The notes under the pieces: generated by a model
Told to the model about the DNA's origin: nothing
The model's input: the letters and a program-made list of their open reading frames with translations, nothing else
Databases searched by the model: none
Program-made: the position numbers and the translations under genes
Source of the DNA: Acheta domesticus
Lineage: Eukaryota > Arthropoda > Insecta > Orthoptera > Gryllidae
Assembly (NCBI GenBank): GCA_031308135.1
Contig: JAHLJT010009436.1
Location: forward strand, 218,751,286-218,815,285
DNA: 64,000 nucleotides
Direction of reading: 5' to 3'
Shown here: piece after piece, positions 1-11,370 of the stretch
How positions within the stretch are numbered: the stretch's first letter is position 1
How the letters are laid out: every line of letters starts with the position of its first letter

Positions 1-137
1 AGTACCCAATGAACCTAATGATAAATAAACCCTTTCCCAACACGTCATAGTGCACACAAAAGCTTATAATACAGAAATATAACTGTAAATCACTTCCAAA
101 AGTGGCTTTGCATATCTGCAAAGCAGTGCAATGAAGG

Positions 138-692
138 GTTAAAATTGAATTCTTGCCTGCAAACTGCACAAGCACGCCACAGCCAATGGATTTAGGCATA
201 ATCCATGCTTTAAAAAACTTACTACACAAAAAATGTGCAGAGATTATTAAGTTTGATGGAGTCAGGGAGAACACAATGACATTTAAAATATCTATCCTTA
301 ATGTACTGCATTATTTGGAAAAGGCATAGAAAGATTTAAATCAATCCACTATCTGCAACAGCTTTCAAAAAGCTAGCTTCTTCCAAACACTTCAGGATGA
401 AATGAAGTAGAGAAAACAGAAGAAGACAATGATCTTATTTCTGAATGGGAGAAGTTAAAAATGGATTATGAAGTTAAAGACATTCTTTCATTTTAAAGAT
501 GAACTTGAGGCTGTGCAAAGAGTATCTGTACAAAGTATGATCAATACTGTTCAGAGAAAAAATGACAGTGAAAGAAGCAAGAATGATTTTGTTGATGATA
601 CCAATGGTGGTAATAGTCGGGTGCCTACTTGTGCAGAAGTAGTTTGTGCAATAAACGCAATGAAAAATATTTATTTCTGCAGGAAACAGTGA
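138..692 (+). pseudogene. Tigger/pogo-type transposase relic (C-terminal part)
   Basis: Conceptual translation across several frames gives the end of a DDE transposase of the Tc1/mariner pogo-Tigger group. Around 138-200 it reads VKIEFLPANCTSTPQPMDLG, matching the family's conserved 'FLPPNTTS..QPMDQGII' block. It is followed by an 'IL..L' helical block and 'TICNSFQKASF', matching the family's 'TIANCFRKAGF'. The last part (468-692) ends in a 'VPTCAEVVCAINAMKN' tail like the usual 'VPT..EAL.AI' C-terminus. The catalytic N-terminal half is absent or lies left of the window, and stops and frameshifts are frequent, so it is dead. Family assignment is by remembered motif pattern. Confidence 0.7.
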
Positions 693-1370
693 CTTTAACC
701 CTTTTCTGGACAACAATTTTAATCGCTCAACCGGGCAAGCTGTGTCCAGCAGACCCAGGTTTACCTTGCTATGTTCATTACAGACAGGCTTTGAATAGTC
801 GGTACTTCTCTTTGGGCATTGTAATGTAAGTTTTCTGAGTTGTGGGAGCTGCTTCTCTCATCACGTGTGTGATTGACTGGCTAAACGTGTTATTCCATCC
901 TGTTTGACTGTCTCCTTACATTCTGTGTACGAACCAATTCCTTTGCAATATCGACAATAAATAACACTGGTCAACACACATTTTCTTGTCAAACAATTTA
1001 TAGCCATTTTAGGGTATGTTTGATGCACAGATTCCGAATATGGCATTGGTTTTGGTAGATTGGCTCTAGTTTTTGAGATAAACAAAATCACATCGAAAAA
1101 CATGATTTTATTGAGTACAGTCTATTTGTAAGTTGCATAAACCTTAAACTAAATATGTCTATTGAATACAAAATGAAATGCTTGAAATATGTAATAGTAA
1201 TATATTCATATTTACAGCCCAAAACTAATCACAATTAATTGTTTGAAAAACATTTGTCGTATCTCCGGTTTATTTTGACGCGTTGCGGACTGATAACTGT
1301 TTGGTTTATTAATCGTACTGTTTGGTTTATTAAGGTGTGTTACTTTATAAATATCTAAGATCCATAAATC
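693..1370. other. No gene seen; repeat-like spacer
   Basis: No supported gene. TTAACCC at 697 resembles a piggyBac end but no partner was found. The patch near 1010-1075 resembles, in reverse complement, the patch near 6500-6570 (shared core AAAAACTAGAGCCAAT), which suggests an old dispersed repeat. About 1240-1370 probably belongs to the 5' UTR of the LINE that follows. Confidence 0.4.
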
Positions 1371-2258
1371 ATGGCAATGAATTGCGCTGAATGTTGTTCG
1401 GTCATCCGTGTGAAGAATAAACCTGGTGAACCGGACTATGTTGAGTGCAGTGCATGTAATGTTAAATTTCATCCAATGTGCTCTAAACTCTCAGCTTCAG
1501 AACTTAAGGTTTTTGCACTGAAAAAACCTATAAGACATCGTTACTGTTGCGATAAATGTGAAGAGGCCACTGACCATGGTGATCTTAAGACTTTCCTTGC
1601 TGGATTAAATAGGAAAATTGAGTTTTTGCAGGCGTCAAATGAGATGCTATTGAAGGAAGTGCAAGAACTTAAAAATAATAGAAATCTAGAATCTGGACCG
1701 GAATCCTTATCATCAAATTTCGAAGAAATGTATGGTGAAATAATTGATCGAGAAAACCATTCATATAATTTGATTTTGTTTGGTGTCGATGAGGGTCAAG
1801 CGAATGTGTCTACACAACAACGATTGATCGATGATAAACAGGCAGCTAAAACTATTTTAATGGCTATCACTGACATCGATATTGGAGAATTTTCAACAAT
1901 GAGACTAGGTCTCAGTAATAAACGAGGTAATCCTGTCAAATCCTCATCAAATTCTCAAACAAATTTACCATCTAGCACTAGACCGTTGAAAGTCATATTG
2001 AAAAATTGCTCCTTGGTGTTAGACATTCTTAAACACAAGAAAAACAATAAAAGTTCTGTTAAAATCTCAGCTGACCGGACATTAAAGCAACGTGAACATT
2101 TGAAAAGTTTGTTATCTCAAATGAAGGCAAACAAAGAAAAAGGTATTACTGGAAGTAAATTGAAGTACAGAAATGGAGTTCCATATATAATAATTTCCAA
2201 AGATAGTACAACAATAAATTCCAAAGATAGTTCTTCTATAAACCAGGAAAACTTATAA
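1371..2258 (+). CDS. LINE ORF1 protein with PHD-like zinc finger
   Basis: A 295-residue open frame with no stop. Residues 4-65 have a C-x2-C ... C-x2-C ... H-x2-C ... C-x2-C spacing that fits a PHD/FYVE-like finger (CAEC-type start, 'KFHPMC', 'YCCDKCE'). Next comes a coiled-coil-like stretch at about residues 80-105 and a basic C-terminal half. PHD-type ORF1 proteins are known in CR1/L2-related LINEs, where ORF1 binds nucleic acid in the RNP. The first ATG (1371) is followed two codons later by another, so the exact start is uncertain. It stops just before the ORF2 endonuclease begins. Confidence 0.8.
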   Translation: MAMNCAECCSVIRVKNKPGEPDYVECSACNVKFHPMCSKLSASELKVFALKKPIRHRYCCDKCEEATDHGDLKTFLAGLNRKIEFLQASNEMLLKEVQELKNNRNLESGPESLSSNFEEMYGEIIDRENHSYNLILFGVDEGQANVSTQQRLIDDKQAAKTILMAITDIDIGEFSTMRLGLSNKRGNPVKSSSNSQTNLPSSTRPLKVILKNCSLVLDILKHKKNNKSSVKISADRTLKQREHLKSLLSQMKANKEKGITGSKLKYRNGVPYIIISKDSTTINSKDSSSINQENL

Positions 2259-2260
2259 AT

Positions 2261-5139
2261 AGGCAATCCCCGGATCTATCAATCTTATATCAGAACGTGA
2301 GAGGACTTCGCACCAAATTATCTACATTGAACAGGACTTCATCAGCCTTCGAAAATCTGGACATCATAATCCTAACTGAAACATGGCTTCACAAGGACAT
2401 CACAGACACAGAGTTAAATCTTTATTCATTTGATGTATATAGGCTAGACAGAAATCCAGATACGAGCGTTTGCGAACGTGGTGGCGGAGTCCTGATCGCG
2501 ATAAATCGTAAATATACGAGTTCATTGATTTCAATTGATAAAACAACTGTTGAAAATCTTTTTATTCTCCTACAATTTGATTCTTATGTATATATTGTAA
2601 GTACTGTGTATTTTCCTCCTAAATCTCCTATAAATCTTTATATTGATTATACTGAGTCCCTTGAAAACATTTTTGAGAAATACCCTACAGCTAAATTTAT
2701 AATAACTGGTGATTTTAATTTACCTGATATCAATTGGACTACAGATAATTATATTACTGTGAATGATATTTCAGCTGGTACTTTTGATATCACTTATCAG
2801 ATTGGTAATTTACTCAAAAATACTATGAATTACTTGAACGTGAATCAAATTAACAACGTAGTAAATGTTAATGACAAAATGCTAGACTTAGTATTCATCA
2901 ATGACTCGTTATCTCAAATAATTAAATCTGACTTTCTACTAGTTTCTTGTGATAAGTACCATCCTGCTCTCAATATCATTTTAAAAAATGACAAATTAAC
3001 TTCACGCTTAGACCCTCACGAACTTGTGTATAATTTTAAACTAGCTGACTATTATATGATAAATGAAGAATTATTAAAGTTTAATTGGTATTCCTTATTT
3101 ACTGTAAATTCTTTAGACATATCAACTGAAATCTTATATAATAAATTATATGAAAATATCGAGAAACACGTTCCTAGAAAACTATATTCTTCTTCTTCTT
3201 CTTCTTATCCAATTTGGTTTTCTAAGGATTTGAAAAACATGCTTCAGCAGAAATCGCGCGCTCAAAGTTTAAACTATCTCGAAATGTCACTGATTATACT
3301 ATCTTCTCCGATTTGAGAAAAAATGTAAAGCAAGACAAGCTCAAGATTATTCCGAGTATTTAATAGGAATTGAATCTTCTATCGATCATGACATTAGATC
3401 ATTTTGGAAATATGCTAACGCTAAAAGAAAAATATCCGGCTTACCAAATTCTATGTTCTTTCGGAATGAAACCGCGGATTCACCTCAACAAATTGTAAAT
3501 TTATTATTAAAACATTTTTTGAAACTGTGTATATAAATGACGATATTCCAATTATTAGTAATTTAAATCAAGATGATAAACTGGTTGATGTCGACTTTAT
3601 TGATATAACCCAACGTGATGTTTTTAATGCTATTGATAAATTGAAAACAGACACTTCTCCTGGCCCTGATGGTATACCATCATTATTATTGAAAAATTGT
3701 AATGCGAATCTGACACCAATTCTACACTTTTTATTTATTAAATCTCTGCGAGAAGGAACCCTCCCAAAAGTGTGGAAAACCAATTATATAACCCCGATTC
3801 ACAAAAAAGATAAACGTTCTAATGTTGAGAATTATAGACCCATCTCTAAACTTTGTATAATTGCTAAATTGATGGAATCCATCATAACAATAAAATTGAC
3901 GCAAATTCTAAATCCAACTTTGATCGAAGAGCAACATGGTTTTCGTAAAGGGAGGTCTCCTATTACTAATTTGATGACTATCCAACATTATATACTTGGA
4001 AATTTAGATATACAAAAACAAGTAGATGTAATCTATACGACTTCTCCAAAGCCTTCGATACTGTAAACCATGTTCTTTTACTTCAAGTGTTGGAAGAAAT
4101 TGGTATCCATGGTACAATCTTGAAATGGTTCTACAATTATTTAACTGGGAGAACGCAGAATGTGAAATATAAATCCTACGTTTCTAGAAATATGTATATC
4201 ACGTCTGGAGTCCCACAAGGTTCCCACCTTGGCCCATTATTGTTTATTCTATTTGTTAACGATCTTAAGAAAACTCTTCCATATTCCAAATTCCTACTTT
4301 TTGCTGATGACTTGAAAATTTATAAAACTATAAATTCATTACAAGACTGCTTCGATTTACAATGTGACTTAAATACATTGTTAGATTGGTGTTTGTCAAA
4401 ACGTCTGAGCTTGAATTATGGAAAATGTAAATCCTTGTCTTTTACTAAATCAAATAATCCCATTGTATTCAAGTATGAACTAGGAGATGCAATGTTAGAA
4501 TCAGTCTCATACTTTAGAGATTTGGGAATTATATTTGATCAAAAAATGAATTTTCATCTACATATTGATTTTATTATTAATAAATCAAACCAGATGTTGG
4601 GATTTGTGAGACGTATAGCATCTGAATTTAATAATGTGCAAACCATCAAAACTTTATATCTAACTCTAGTTAGACCGATATTATTATATGGCTCACAAAT
4701 ATGGTCTCCCTTTTACCAGAATCATATCTCTAGACTTGAGACTGTTCAGCATAAATTTTTTATTTTTGCTGCCTTTGAGCTCAATATTCCATCTCCTAGA
4801 TTCAGTCACAATTATTTTGAAGTCGCAACTAGATTGAATATCAGCTCATTACGCTCCCACAGGGATTATTTTGACGTACTTTTTCTGTATAATCTTATTA
4901 ATCATGACATAGACTCTTCAGAATTATATTGTACAATTCCTTGGGCTAATCCAGTGTGTGATTTGCGTTCTACAGATAGCATGTTATTTAATATTCCTTT
5001 TGCGAGATCAACCTTGTACTATTATGCGCCATTATGGAAAATGTGTAGAAGTGCAAATTGTAACCATTATAACTTATTTTGTTCACCATATCAATTTAAA
5101 AAAACTTATAAAAACCTGTTACTAAATGATTTTCGATAA
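2261..5139 (+). pseudogene. LINE ORF2: endonuclease plus reverse transcriptase, frameshifted
   Basis: The open segment up to 3316 carries the AP-like endonuclease: 'YQNVRGLRTKL' start, 'ILTETWL', 'RGGGVLIAI' and 'GDFNLPDINW' motifs. The frame then shifts near 3270-3310, returns near 3510-3527, and shifts again near 4030-4050. The segment 3527-4066 holds the RT N-terminal part ('SPGPDGIPSLLLKN', 'ITPIHKKDK', 'NYRPIS', 'HGFRKGRS'). The segment 4087-5139 holds 'SGVPQGSHLGPLLF' and the catalytic 'FADD' box. Function in life: target-primed reverse transcription of the element RNA. The copy cannot make a complete protein as written. Confidence 0.9.
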
Positions 5140-5228
5140 TACTATATTATAAATAATAATGTAAATGATATTTGATAATTGGGTGATTGCCTGTAACTAT
5201 ATGTAATCAATAAATAAAATAAATAAAT

Positions 5229-5559
5229 CTCTATAAAATTTTGTAGTATTTTGTAGTATCTCTATAAAAATTGTTTCCTTTCCTCTCTCTCTCTTTTATC
5301 TTTCTTTCTTTCTTTCTTTTCCCTTCAATTTATATTTTATTTCTTTACAAGTGTACTACCTCTAGTGATATTATAAATATAATGCGTTTTTCAGGTTCGC
5401 GCACAGGCTTTGGCCTCAGCGAGTTACGGAGTATATGTATTGTATACCTTATGCATATATATATTTTTGTATCTGTATCTGTATGTACAACCTGAATAAA
5501 CTGCTTGCTTGCATTGTGATATCCTTTTATACGGCAAGTCAGAACAATCATGTTAAAGG
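5229..5559. other. Pyrimidine-rich and TA-rich simple sequence, no gene
   Basis: Contains a CT/CTTT-rich run (about 5278-5325) and a TATATA/TATCTG-type run near 5440-5490. No supported coding potential. Confidence 0.5.
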
Positions 5560-6130
5560 CTCCAGTAGTAGTCTACAATTATGTGTCTATCCCATCTGCC
5601 CTGATCTCTATCTTCCATTACCTTTGTTTCTCAATGGAACCGCTTGCTTTGTGCCTCACTCATATCGCCAAGATTTTCTGGAAATTTGTCTAAATGGCAA
5701 TGGAGATAAGTGTACCTTAATACTCATAGTTGCACCCAAATTCTGAAAGTTTAAAAGCAAGTCTTGCACTGGTAATTTTACCCATTAATGATTACCCAAA
5801 ATGTTCTTGACAACAATGACAAAGCTGTACCAGTAAAGGGTCTTTTTCACTTCCAATGTCAGACATTTTTCCTTTTACTCTGGATGCTAAACATTCAGCT
5901 GCTTGGTTTGGGAAACTGAGGTCACTTATTAAATCACTAAGCTTATCTTAGGAGAAGTGCTCTTTTGAAACAACACTTCCATCCATTATTCCCTGCCACT
6001 GCTAGCTTCTGCATTTCACCCTAAAATCAGTATATCCTCACTAACTGACACTGGAATTCCAAAGGGTGTGGTGAACACTGGTATGGAAACATCAGGCCCA
6101 TGAGGCACAGGTCGCCTTGCTGATTCCAAA
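5560..6130 (-). pseudogene. Decayed copy of an unnamed conserved arthropod protein family
   Basis: The minus strand, read across frames, gives 'SLVI..LSFPNQAAECLASRVK' (about 5960-5880) and, further along, 'KFPENLGDMSEAQSKRF', then 'GRWDRHIIVDYYW' (about 5690-5570). This order matches a family of uncharacterised arthropod proteins I recognise by pattern ('DLIRDLxLSKxxAELLASRL' ... 'DFFPENxGxVSDEHGERFHQDI' ... 'RYQGRWxxxMLADYCW'). It recurs in arthropod genomes in a way that suggests a mobile element. Stops and frame changes show it is dead. The function of the family is unknown to me. Confidence 0.55.
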
Positions 6131-7289
6131 TCAAGGTACTCCCAGTTGTTTTTCTTGTAACAATGGAATCCTTTTATTTTTGCAGAATAAAAATAACAAT
6201 CATGATGACTCTCGCTATACTATCAGTACACCAACTTTTAAACTCCCCAACTTTCCAGTTTCCCACTGATGGAGACACCCCGCACAAGTTTTGCATACCA
6301 TATGATCCCACAATTTATCTTAATCACCCAGTTTTATACCAAAATATGCGTCATATTTTTTCTATAAAGTTTCAAATATTTCTTTTGTTTTTGTATGTAA
6401 ATTCCCCACAAATGTACTAAAATACATTAAGAGTAGTACAAACGATGTCTTCCTGAAGAAAATGCTGTGAGTTTTGTGATAGCATTTCACGTTCATAGCA
6501 CAAAAACTAGAGCCAATTCAATGAAACTAATGACATATCTGGATTCAGCATACCCAATTTGCTGTAAATTAGTTGCAAAATCCTGGGCAAGTGAAAAAAA
6601 GGTTTCTTGAGCAGTGTAATCATATGATATCATGTTTTCTAATATTCAGTAAGAATCAGCAATATACCTAACTTCCAAACTCCCTTTCCTGTGACTTACT
6701 AACCCGCTACGCACTAACCTTCAATAACACTGTCTACAAAGGCATCATTCTTAGGATCGCTTACACTTAGTGTCAGATAACATTCTGATGAAATGACATT
6801 GCGCAACCCAAAATCCATCCACCCCTTGGACACAAAGCGGTTGTCAAGTAATCGACCAAACAAAACCCGAAAATGCAATATTACATGTAGAATAAGAAAC
6901 ATGGGTCCAATGGACCCTGCTTGCCTGGTTGCGGCTGTAAAAAGATTATGATTTTTTTTATTTATTATTCAGTAACACTTTCGTAAAATGGTTGCAGGTA
7001 CAATTAAAAAATACCATTAAAACGAAGTCACAAAAAACTATCCCAACACCTTCCATACTTTTCATGTAAAATATTGAAAATTTTGCTTTGGGATCCAATG
7101 GACCTTGGTTGCCCGGATAAGGGTGAATAGTTTTGATAATGTACATGAACTTGGAAAACAAGTTGAAAGAATCACCCAGAAGAAGGCAAACCTGTAATAA
7201 ATATTACGCTTTTTAAAAAAATACTAGAATTTTTGTATTTTGAAGTGGAAAACCAAATAATTACAAAAAATACTTACTGTTTGTTAATA
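6131..7289. other. Spacer with short repeated motif, no gene seen
   Basis: No supported gene. A motif GGxTCCAATGGACC followed by a TTGCCYGG-like string occurs at about 6903-6930 and again at 7090-7115, as in subterminal repeats of a DNA transposon. No complete element could be bounded. Missing C-terminal CCAR1 exons were looked for here and not found. Confidence 0.4.
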
Positions 7290-7498
7290 CAGTAAAACCC
7301 CTTTATAAGAGACAACTGGGGGAATGAAATTTTGTCTCTTATAAGCGGGAACTCTTATAAGTGGGAAATGTGTTTTTGATGTGTTTAATGAGATGTTACC
7401 ATATTTTTAGAGGATTAGTATGATTTTAACACTTATTTTAAACTTGAGGAAACATAAATTAGTTGATTCCAGGTCCCATTTAACCAGATCTATTGGGT

Positions 7499-8308
7499 GA
7501 ACTTTATGACATTTAAAGCACATGTGCTCATAAATGGATTATATGAACAAATCACCTCTAGTGTAAATATTAACATGAGAGTTATAAAAAAATTACTTTT
7601 GTGTAATTTTTGAAAAAATAAAAGAATAGAGAAAAATGATGTTAAGATTCTTATAAAGTACCTTTATAACTGTCACTACCAAAAAGAAAAAATTTAGAGC
7701 CGTTTTTGAGAAAATCTTGTTTTTATAAATGTTTATTATTTCACTCGATATTATGTGAAAACTTTTTATTTAGTACAAAACATTAATGAAAGACCTAATT
7801 ATAGAGAAAAAAATTATTATAAGAAAATATTTCTGTCTTCAATTTTGTAGCTGTAGAAAAACACCGAAAAAACTGCATACTTTTTCAATTTTCGAAAATT
7901 TAGAGTTAACAGTGAAAATCCTAACAATGCCACCTCTATAAGTGAATTTCACTCTATTCTTACAAGAAATTTAAAGAAAAAATTTTGAGCCATTTTGGAA
8001 AGATTTTGAAAATGTCCCATGGACTTCATGTACAGTACCCACAAAAATTTAGAAAGTTTTCAAAACCCCAGTTTCGAGCGGAACCAGATCGATCGCGAAA
8101 CATTCATTTTGGAAAAAACGTACGAATAGTTTTGGCGCTAGTGTTATTCACAAACGGACGAAGAAAAGTTTTGAATGAAAAAAACAAATCTTTTTCGGTA
8201 TCAGAGGACCCCAAAACGTGCATATTGTTAAAATCTCGAAGTCAATTTTCTGCAGCATTACATTACTTTCTCTATATTACGTATATAGGTACGTATACGA
8301 GAAAGTAA
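7499..8308 (+). repeat. Repeat A, copy 3 (5'-truncated)
   Basis: Homologous to the right half of the copy at 22134-23693, starting at the AAAGCACATG motif and ending in the family's terminal hairpin (ACTTTCTC ... GAGAAAGT, 8272-8307). It is non-coding; an apparent 107-codon frame at 7985-8308 is not conserved in the other copies. It sits inside the pogo-type element. Confidence 0.75.
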
Positions 8309-8551
8309 CAATTGGAAACACTGGTCAAAACACTAAAAGCAAAATACTGTGATTTATTCAACTCAGCCTCTGGCAGATATCAGCTGTTGACGGTTTCATC
8401 CAATCGGGAGCTTGAAAGTCACCATCGTGACGTCACTAGCGACACAGAAGCTTCCGATTGGATGAAACCGTAAACAGCTGATACCTTCTAGAGGCACTGT
8501 TACAAGTCGCACTATAGGCGTCTTCCTTGTTGTCAAAAGACCCGAAGCTTA

Positions 8552-8805
8552 TACTGCGATTTTTCTAAGAGCGACCCTCAAGGCCACTCAAAATCCCATC
8601 TTCGCGATGGAATATGTCACGACATTTCGCGTCTTTTCTCGGTCTTGCCGGTAGAGGTCGCATGATCGCAAGCACTGCTTCATACGGTTGCGATTGTGCG
8701 AAATCTAGCGGAACGACTGAGAAAGACGCGAAATGCCGTGAGATATTCCATCGTGAAGATGGGATTTGAGTGGCCTTGAGGGACGCACTTAGAAAAATCG
8801 CAGTA
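8552..8805. mobile_element. Palindromic MITE with TA target duplication (copy 1)
   Basis: A 254-bp element starting TACTGCGATTTTTCTA and ending with its complement, flanked by TA on each side. The outer ~90 bp of each end are near-perfect inverted repeats (around GGAATATGTCACG and its complement), so a single strand folds into a long hairpin with a ~70-base loop. A second copy of the same length is at 53061-53313, where the empty site proves the TA duplication. No coding capacity. Superfamily unknown; TA suggests Tc1/mariner or a relative. Confidence 0.88.
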
Positions 8806-9405
8806 TACTTAATGAGCTTTCTTCAAGAGAACTTCGCACACCTCCTCCCCCGCCGGTGGCACTGGTGTTGTAAACCCCTGCTCCAGCTCATTTTAAGCAC
8901 GTGTCCTAACCCTTACCACGCTGAGGAAACTCCTGAGTCACCTGGAGGAAAATTCCACGCTTTGTCTCTTACAAGCGAGAAGAAACACATGGCGGGGAAT
9001 AAAATCTTGTCCACTATATGCGGGAATCTCTTATAACGGGGTCTCTTAAAAGCGGGAAATAAATGCATTGTTTGTGTACAACTGACGTTGGGACCGTGAA
9101 TTTTGTCTCCTATAAGCGGGATTCTCTTATAACGGGGTCTCTTATAGCGGGGTTTTACTGTACTAATAATAAAAGTGGATTGTAAATTTTCCTTATATTA
9201 TTACATGTGCAAAAGACTTGCCCTTTGTTTACACTTTCTCATGATTTACACAATTTTTTTCCTGAGGATAATATATTTTTACCCCTTAACTAGCCAGAAG
9301 TTACATGCTTTATGATAAAATTCCACGCATTTTGTTTATATTATGTAATTTGTTCAAATTATTGGTACAATTAAGTAAATAAATATAACGGAAATATGTT
9401 CATAC

Positions 9406-9636
9406 CTGAGCTCTTGAGAGATTCAGACCAAGAGTGTACAGCAATTCCTCTATATCTTTGTCAAATATGTAACCACAGTGAGATTGGTCAAAATAAATAA
9501 AAGACAAAAGAAGCTGCTTGTCTTCGGTGTACAATTTAATTTTCTCCTTTTTCTTTTTGTCTTTATCTTTATCTCTCTTCTTATCCTTTTCATCCCTGTC
9601 TTTCTCCCGTTTTCCATCTTTAGAATCTTCATCTTC
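9406..9636 (-). CDS. CCAR1: CCAR1 exon: charged linker and EF-hand-like segment; last exon found
   Basis: Acceptor TCTTTTAG, donor GTATGA; 231 nt, phase 0. Encodes a K/D/R-rich start and 'LYTEDKQLLLSFIYFDQSHC', 'GYIFDKDIEELLYTLGLNLS', 'RAQ', the EF-hand-like part of CCAR1. The donor shows that the gene continues; the next exon (expected 'VKKLL'-like coiled coil) is not visible down to position 1. Confidence 0.94.
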
Positions 9637-11327
9637 CTAAAAGAAAATGTTTATCCTTTAAAATCTCACACACACCTTTTCACAAAATCGTATTTAAGTA
9701 GGAGACAAGAAAGAATCAGGACAAACCTCATCTTCTTCCTCTTCATCATCTTCATCATCTTTCTCTTCATTTTTTTCATCTGTTTTTGTTTTGTCATCCT
9801 TTCTCTCCTTGGAATGTTTATCATCTTTCTTATCATCTTTATCATCATCCTTCTTGCCATTTTTCTTATCTTCTTTCCGATCCTTATCATCCTTTTTTTC
9901 CTTGTCATCCTTCTTGTCCTTTTCATCCTTTTTATCTTTCACTTTTTTACGATCCTTGAAAATATAAATAATGGTTAGTACACAAATGTTAGCCTAAGAA
10001 GGGACCAAAGTGACAGCTATTGCTGGCAACATACATTTCTATTCATGTGCTCATCAACAATGTCAACTGCTGCTCTTTCCTTTCTTCATTTGTTCATTTG
10101 TAGTAGTTACTCTATTATATGACTTCGACACTTTCTCATGTGATCTCATTGAACAGTTGAAAAATGTAGCCACAAGAAATAATTGAAATTTGGACATGCC
10201 ATGTGTTTCTTTAAAAATTTCTCCCCCCCCCTCCCCAAACATTTTCTTTTCTTTATGTTATTTTTGTTTAAACTATTACTGATATATTTTCAAACCGAGT
10301 CTTCAATAAGCAATATTTACTTTTACCTCGCAAGTCATGATCACCAATGAACCAATTGAAGAGAGCCATCAATGAATATCAACATTTTGCAAAGAGGCTT
10401 GACTGAACACTTGTCACAATGGAGGGATACTTCTCTGAAGTAAACAGGATGTTCACTTTGAATAGTCACTTTGGTCTCATTTTAAAAACAAATTTACAAC
10501 ACAACAAATTTACAAATTAAAAAAACAACCTATTTTTACCTTTTCATCTTCTTTTGGACGCTCTGGAGCTACATACAAAGCTCTGAATATATTGAATCCA
10601 AAATCTCGCATGAGCATCTCATTAAACAACTCAGCAAAAAGAGAAACTTCAAAGGAATGTTCCTGAAACATACATTTTTTAGCAGACTTTCCAAATTTAA
10701 TTTTCAGCATTAACATTACTTTGATCTCATAATACCTTAGTATCTTCTGGTCTGTAGTCCAATAGAAGAGACAGGGACATGACAGTACAATCAAATTTAC
10801 CAGACTTGGCAGTGCGTGACGGATGTACAATTATATGAGGTACTTCAGGTAATGTGTATTTCTTTTCTCGTGCAATCCTCTCTCTTTCATCCTGTTTCTT
10901 TTTCTCCTCTTCCTAAAAATAAAATTAAAAAAGTTACATTAGTTCAATGTGTTCAGCATTATTTTACAGAAAACCATGGGAGTACTTGTAAATTTTCATT
11001 TACAAGCAGCAATCTTCTCAGATCAATAAGAAATAAATAAATATTGTGAAAACTCTCCCAAATACTATATTGTTTTCACAATACCTACAAAATTAAATTT
11101 TACCAGAGGACAATATGTTATATTTATTATCACACCATTTGGTTGAAACATGCAATTTCCGTTCTTACATAATCCAGTCAACAAGTACTAAAACTAGTGG
11201 TGCAACAGAATGACACAGACCTTTTCATACTACTATTTTCTATTATCTTTAGCAGACTTCACTCGCAGCAGACTCGCCCCTCGCCCTTCTCAGCTGTCAT
11301 TTATTATTGCCTAAAGGTCATTTTTCT

Positions 11328-11370
<43 letters not shown>

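Larger units (their letters stand above)
1371..5228 (+). mobile_element. Non-LTR retrotransposon (LINE), CR1/jockey-like, near full length
   Basis: A two-ORF LINE: ORF1 with a cysteine/histidine finger, then ORF2 with an apurinic-type endonuclease and a reverse transcriptase. It ends in an AATAAA-type simple tail at 5208-5228, as in CR1, L2 and some jockey relatives. It has at least three frameshifts in ORF2 but few stops, so it is a fairly young dead copy. No target-site duplication was recognised, and the exact 5' end (perhaps near 1240-1290) is uncertain. The clade call is from domain order, ORF1 finger type and tail; a tree of the RT domain would decide it. Confidence 0.88.
7290..9160. 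mobile_element. Pogo/Tigger-type non-autonomous DNA transposon with nested insertions
   Basis: Terminal inverted repeats begin CAGTAAAACCCC and end GGGGTTTTACTG, flanked on both sides by TA (7288-7289 and 9161-9162), the duplication used by Tc1/mariner-pogo elements. Inside each end the motif TCTCTTATAAGCGGG recurs several times (7330-7360, 8960-9145). No transposase is present. Two younger insertions sit inside it: a truncated copy of repeat A (7499-8308) and a palindromic MITE (8552-8805). Without them the element would be about 0.8 kb. Confidence 0.85.

Noticed and set aside
697..760. TTAACCC piggyBac-like left terminus
   Set aside because: No matching GGGTTAA right end with complementary sequence could be paired with it.
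9478..9978. F/I/L-rich 166-codon plus-strand frame that looks like a membrane protein
   Set aside because: It is the complement of two K/D/E-rich CCAR1 exons; hydrophobic codons on one strand mirror Lys/Asp/Glu codons on the other.
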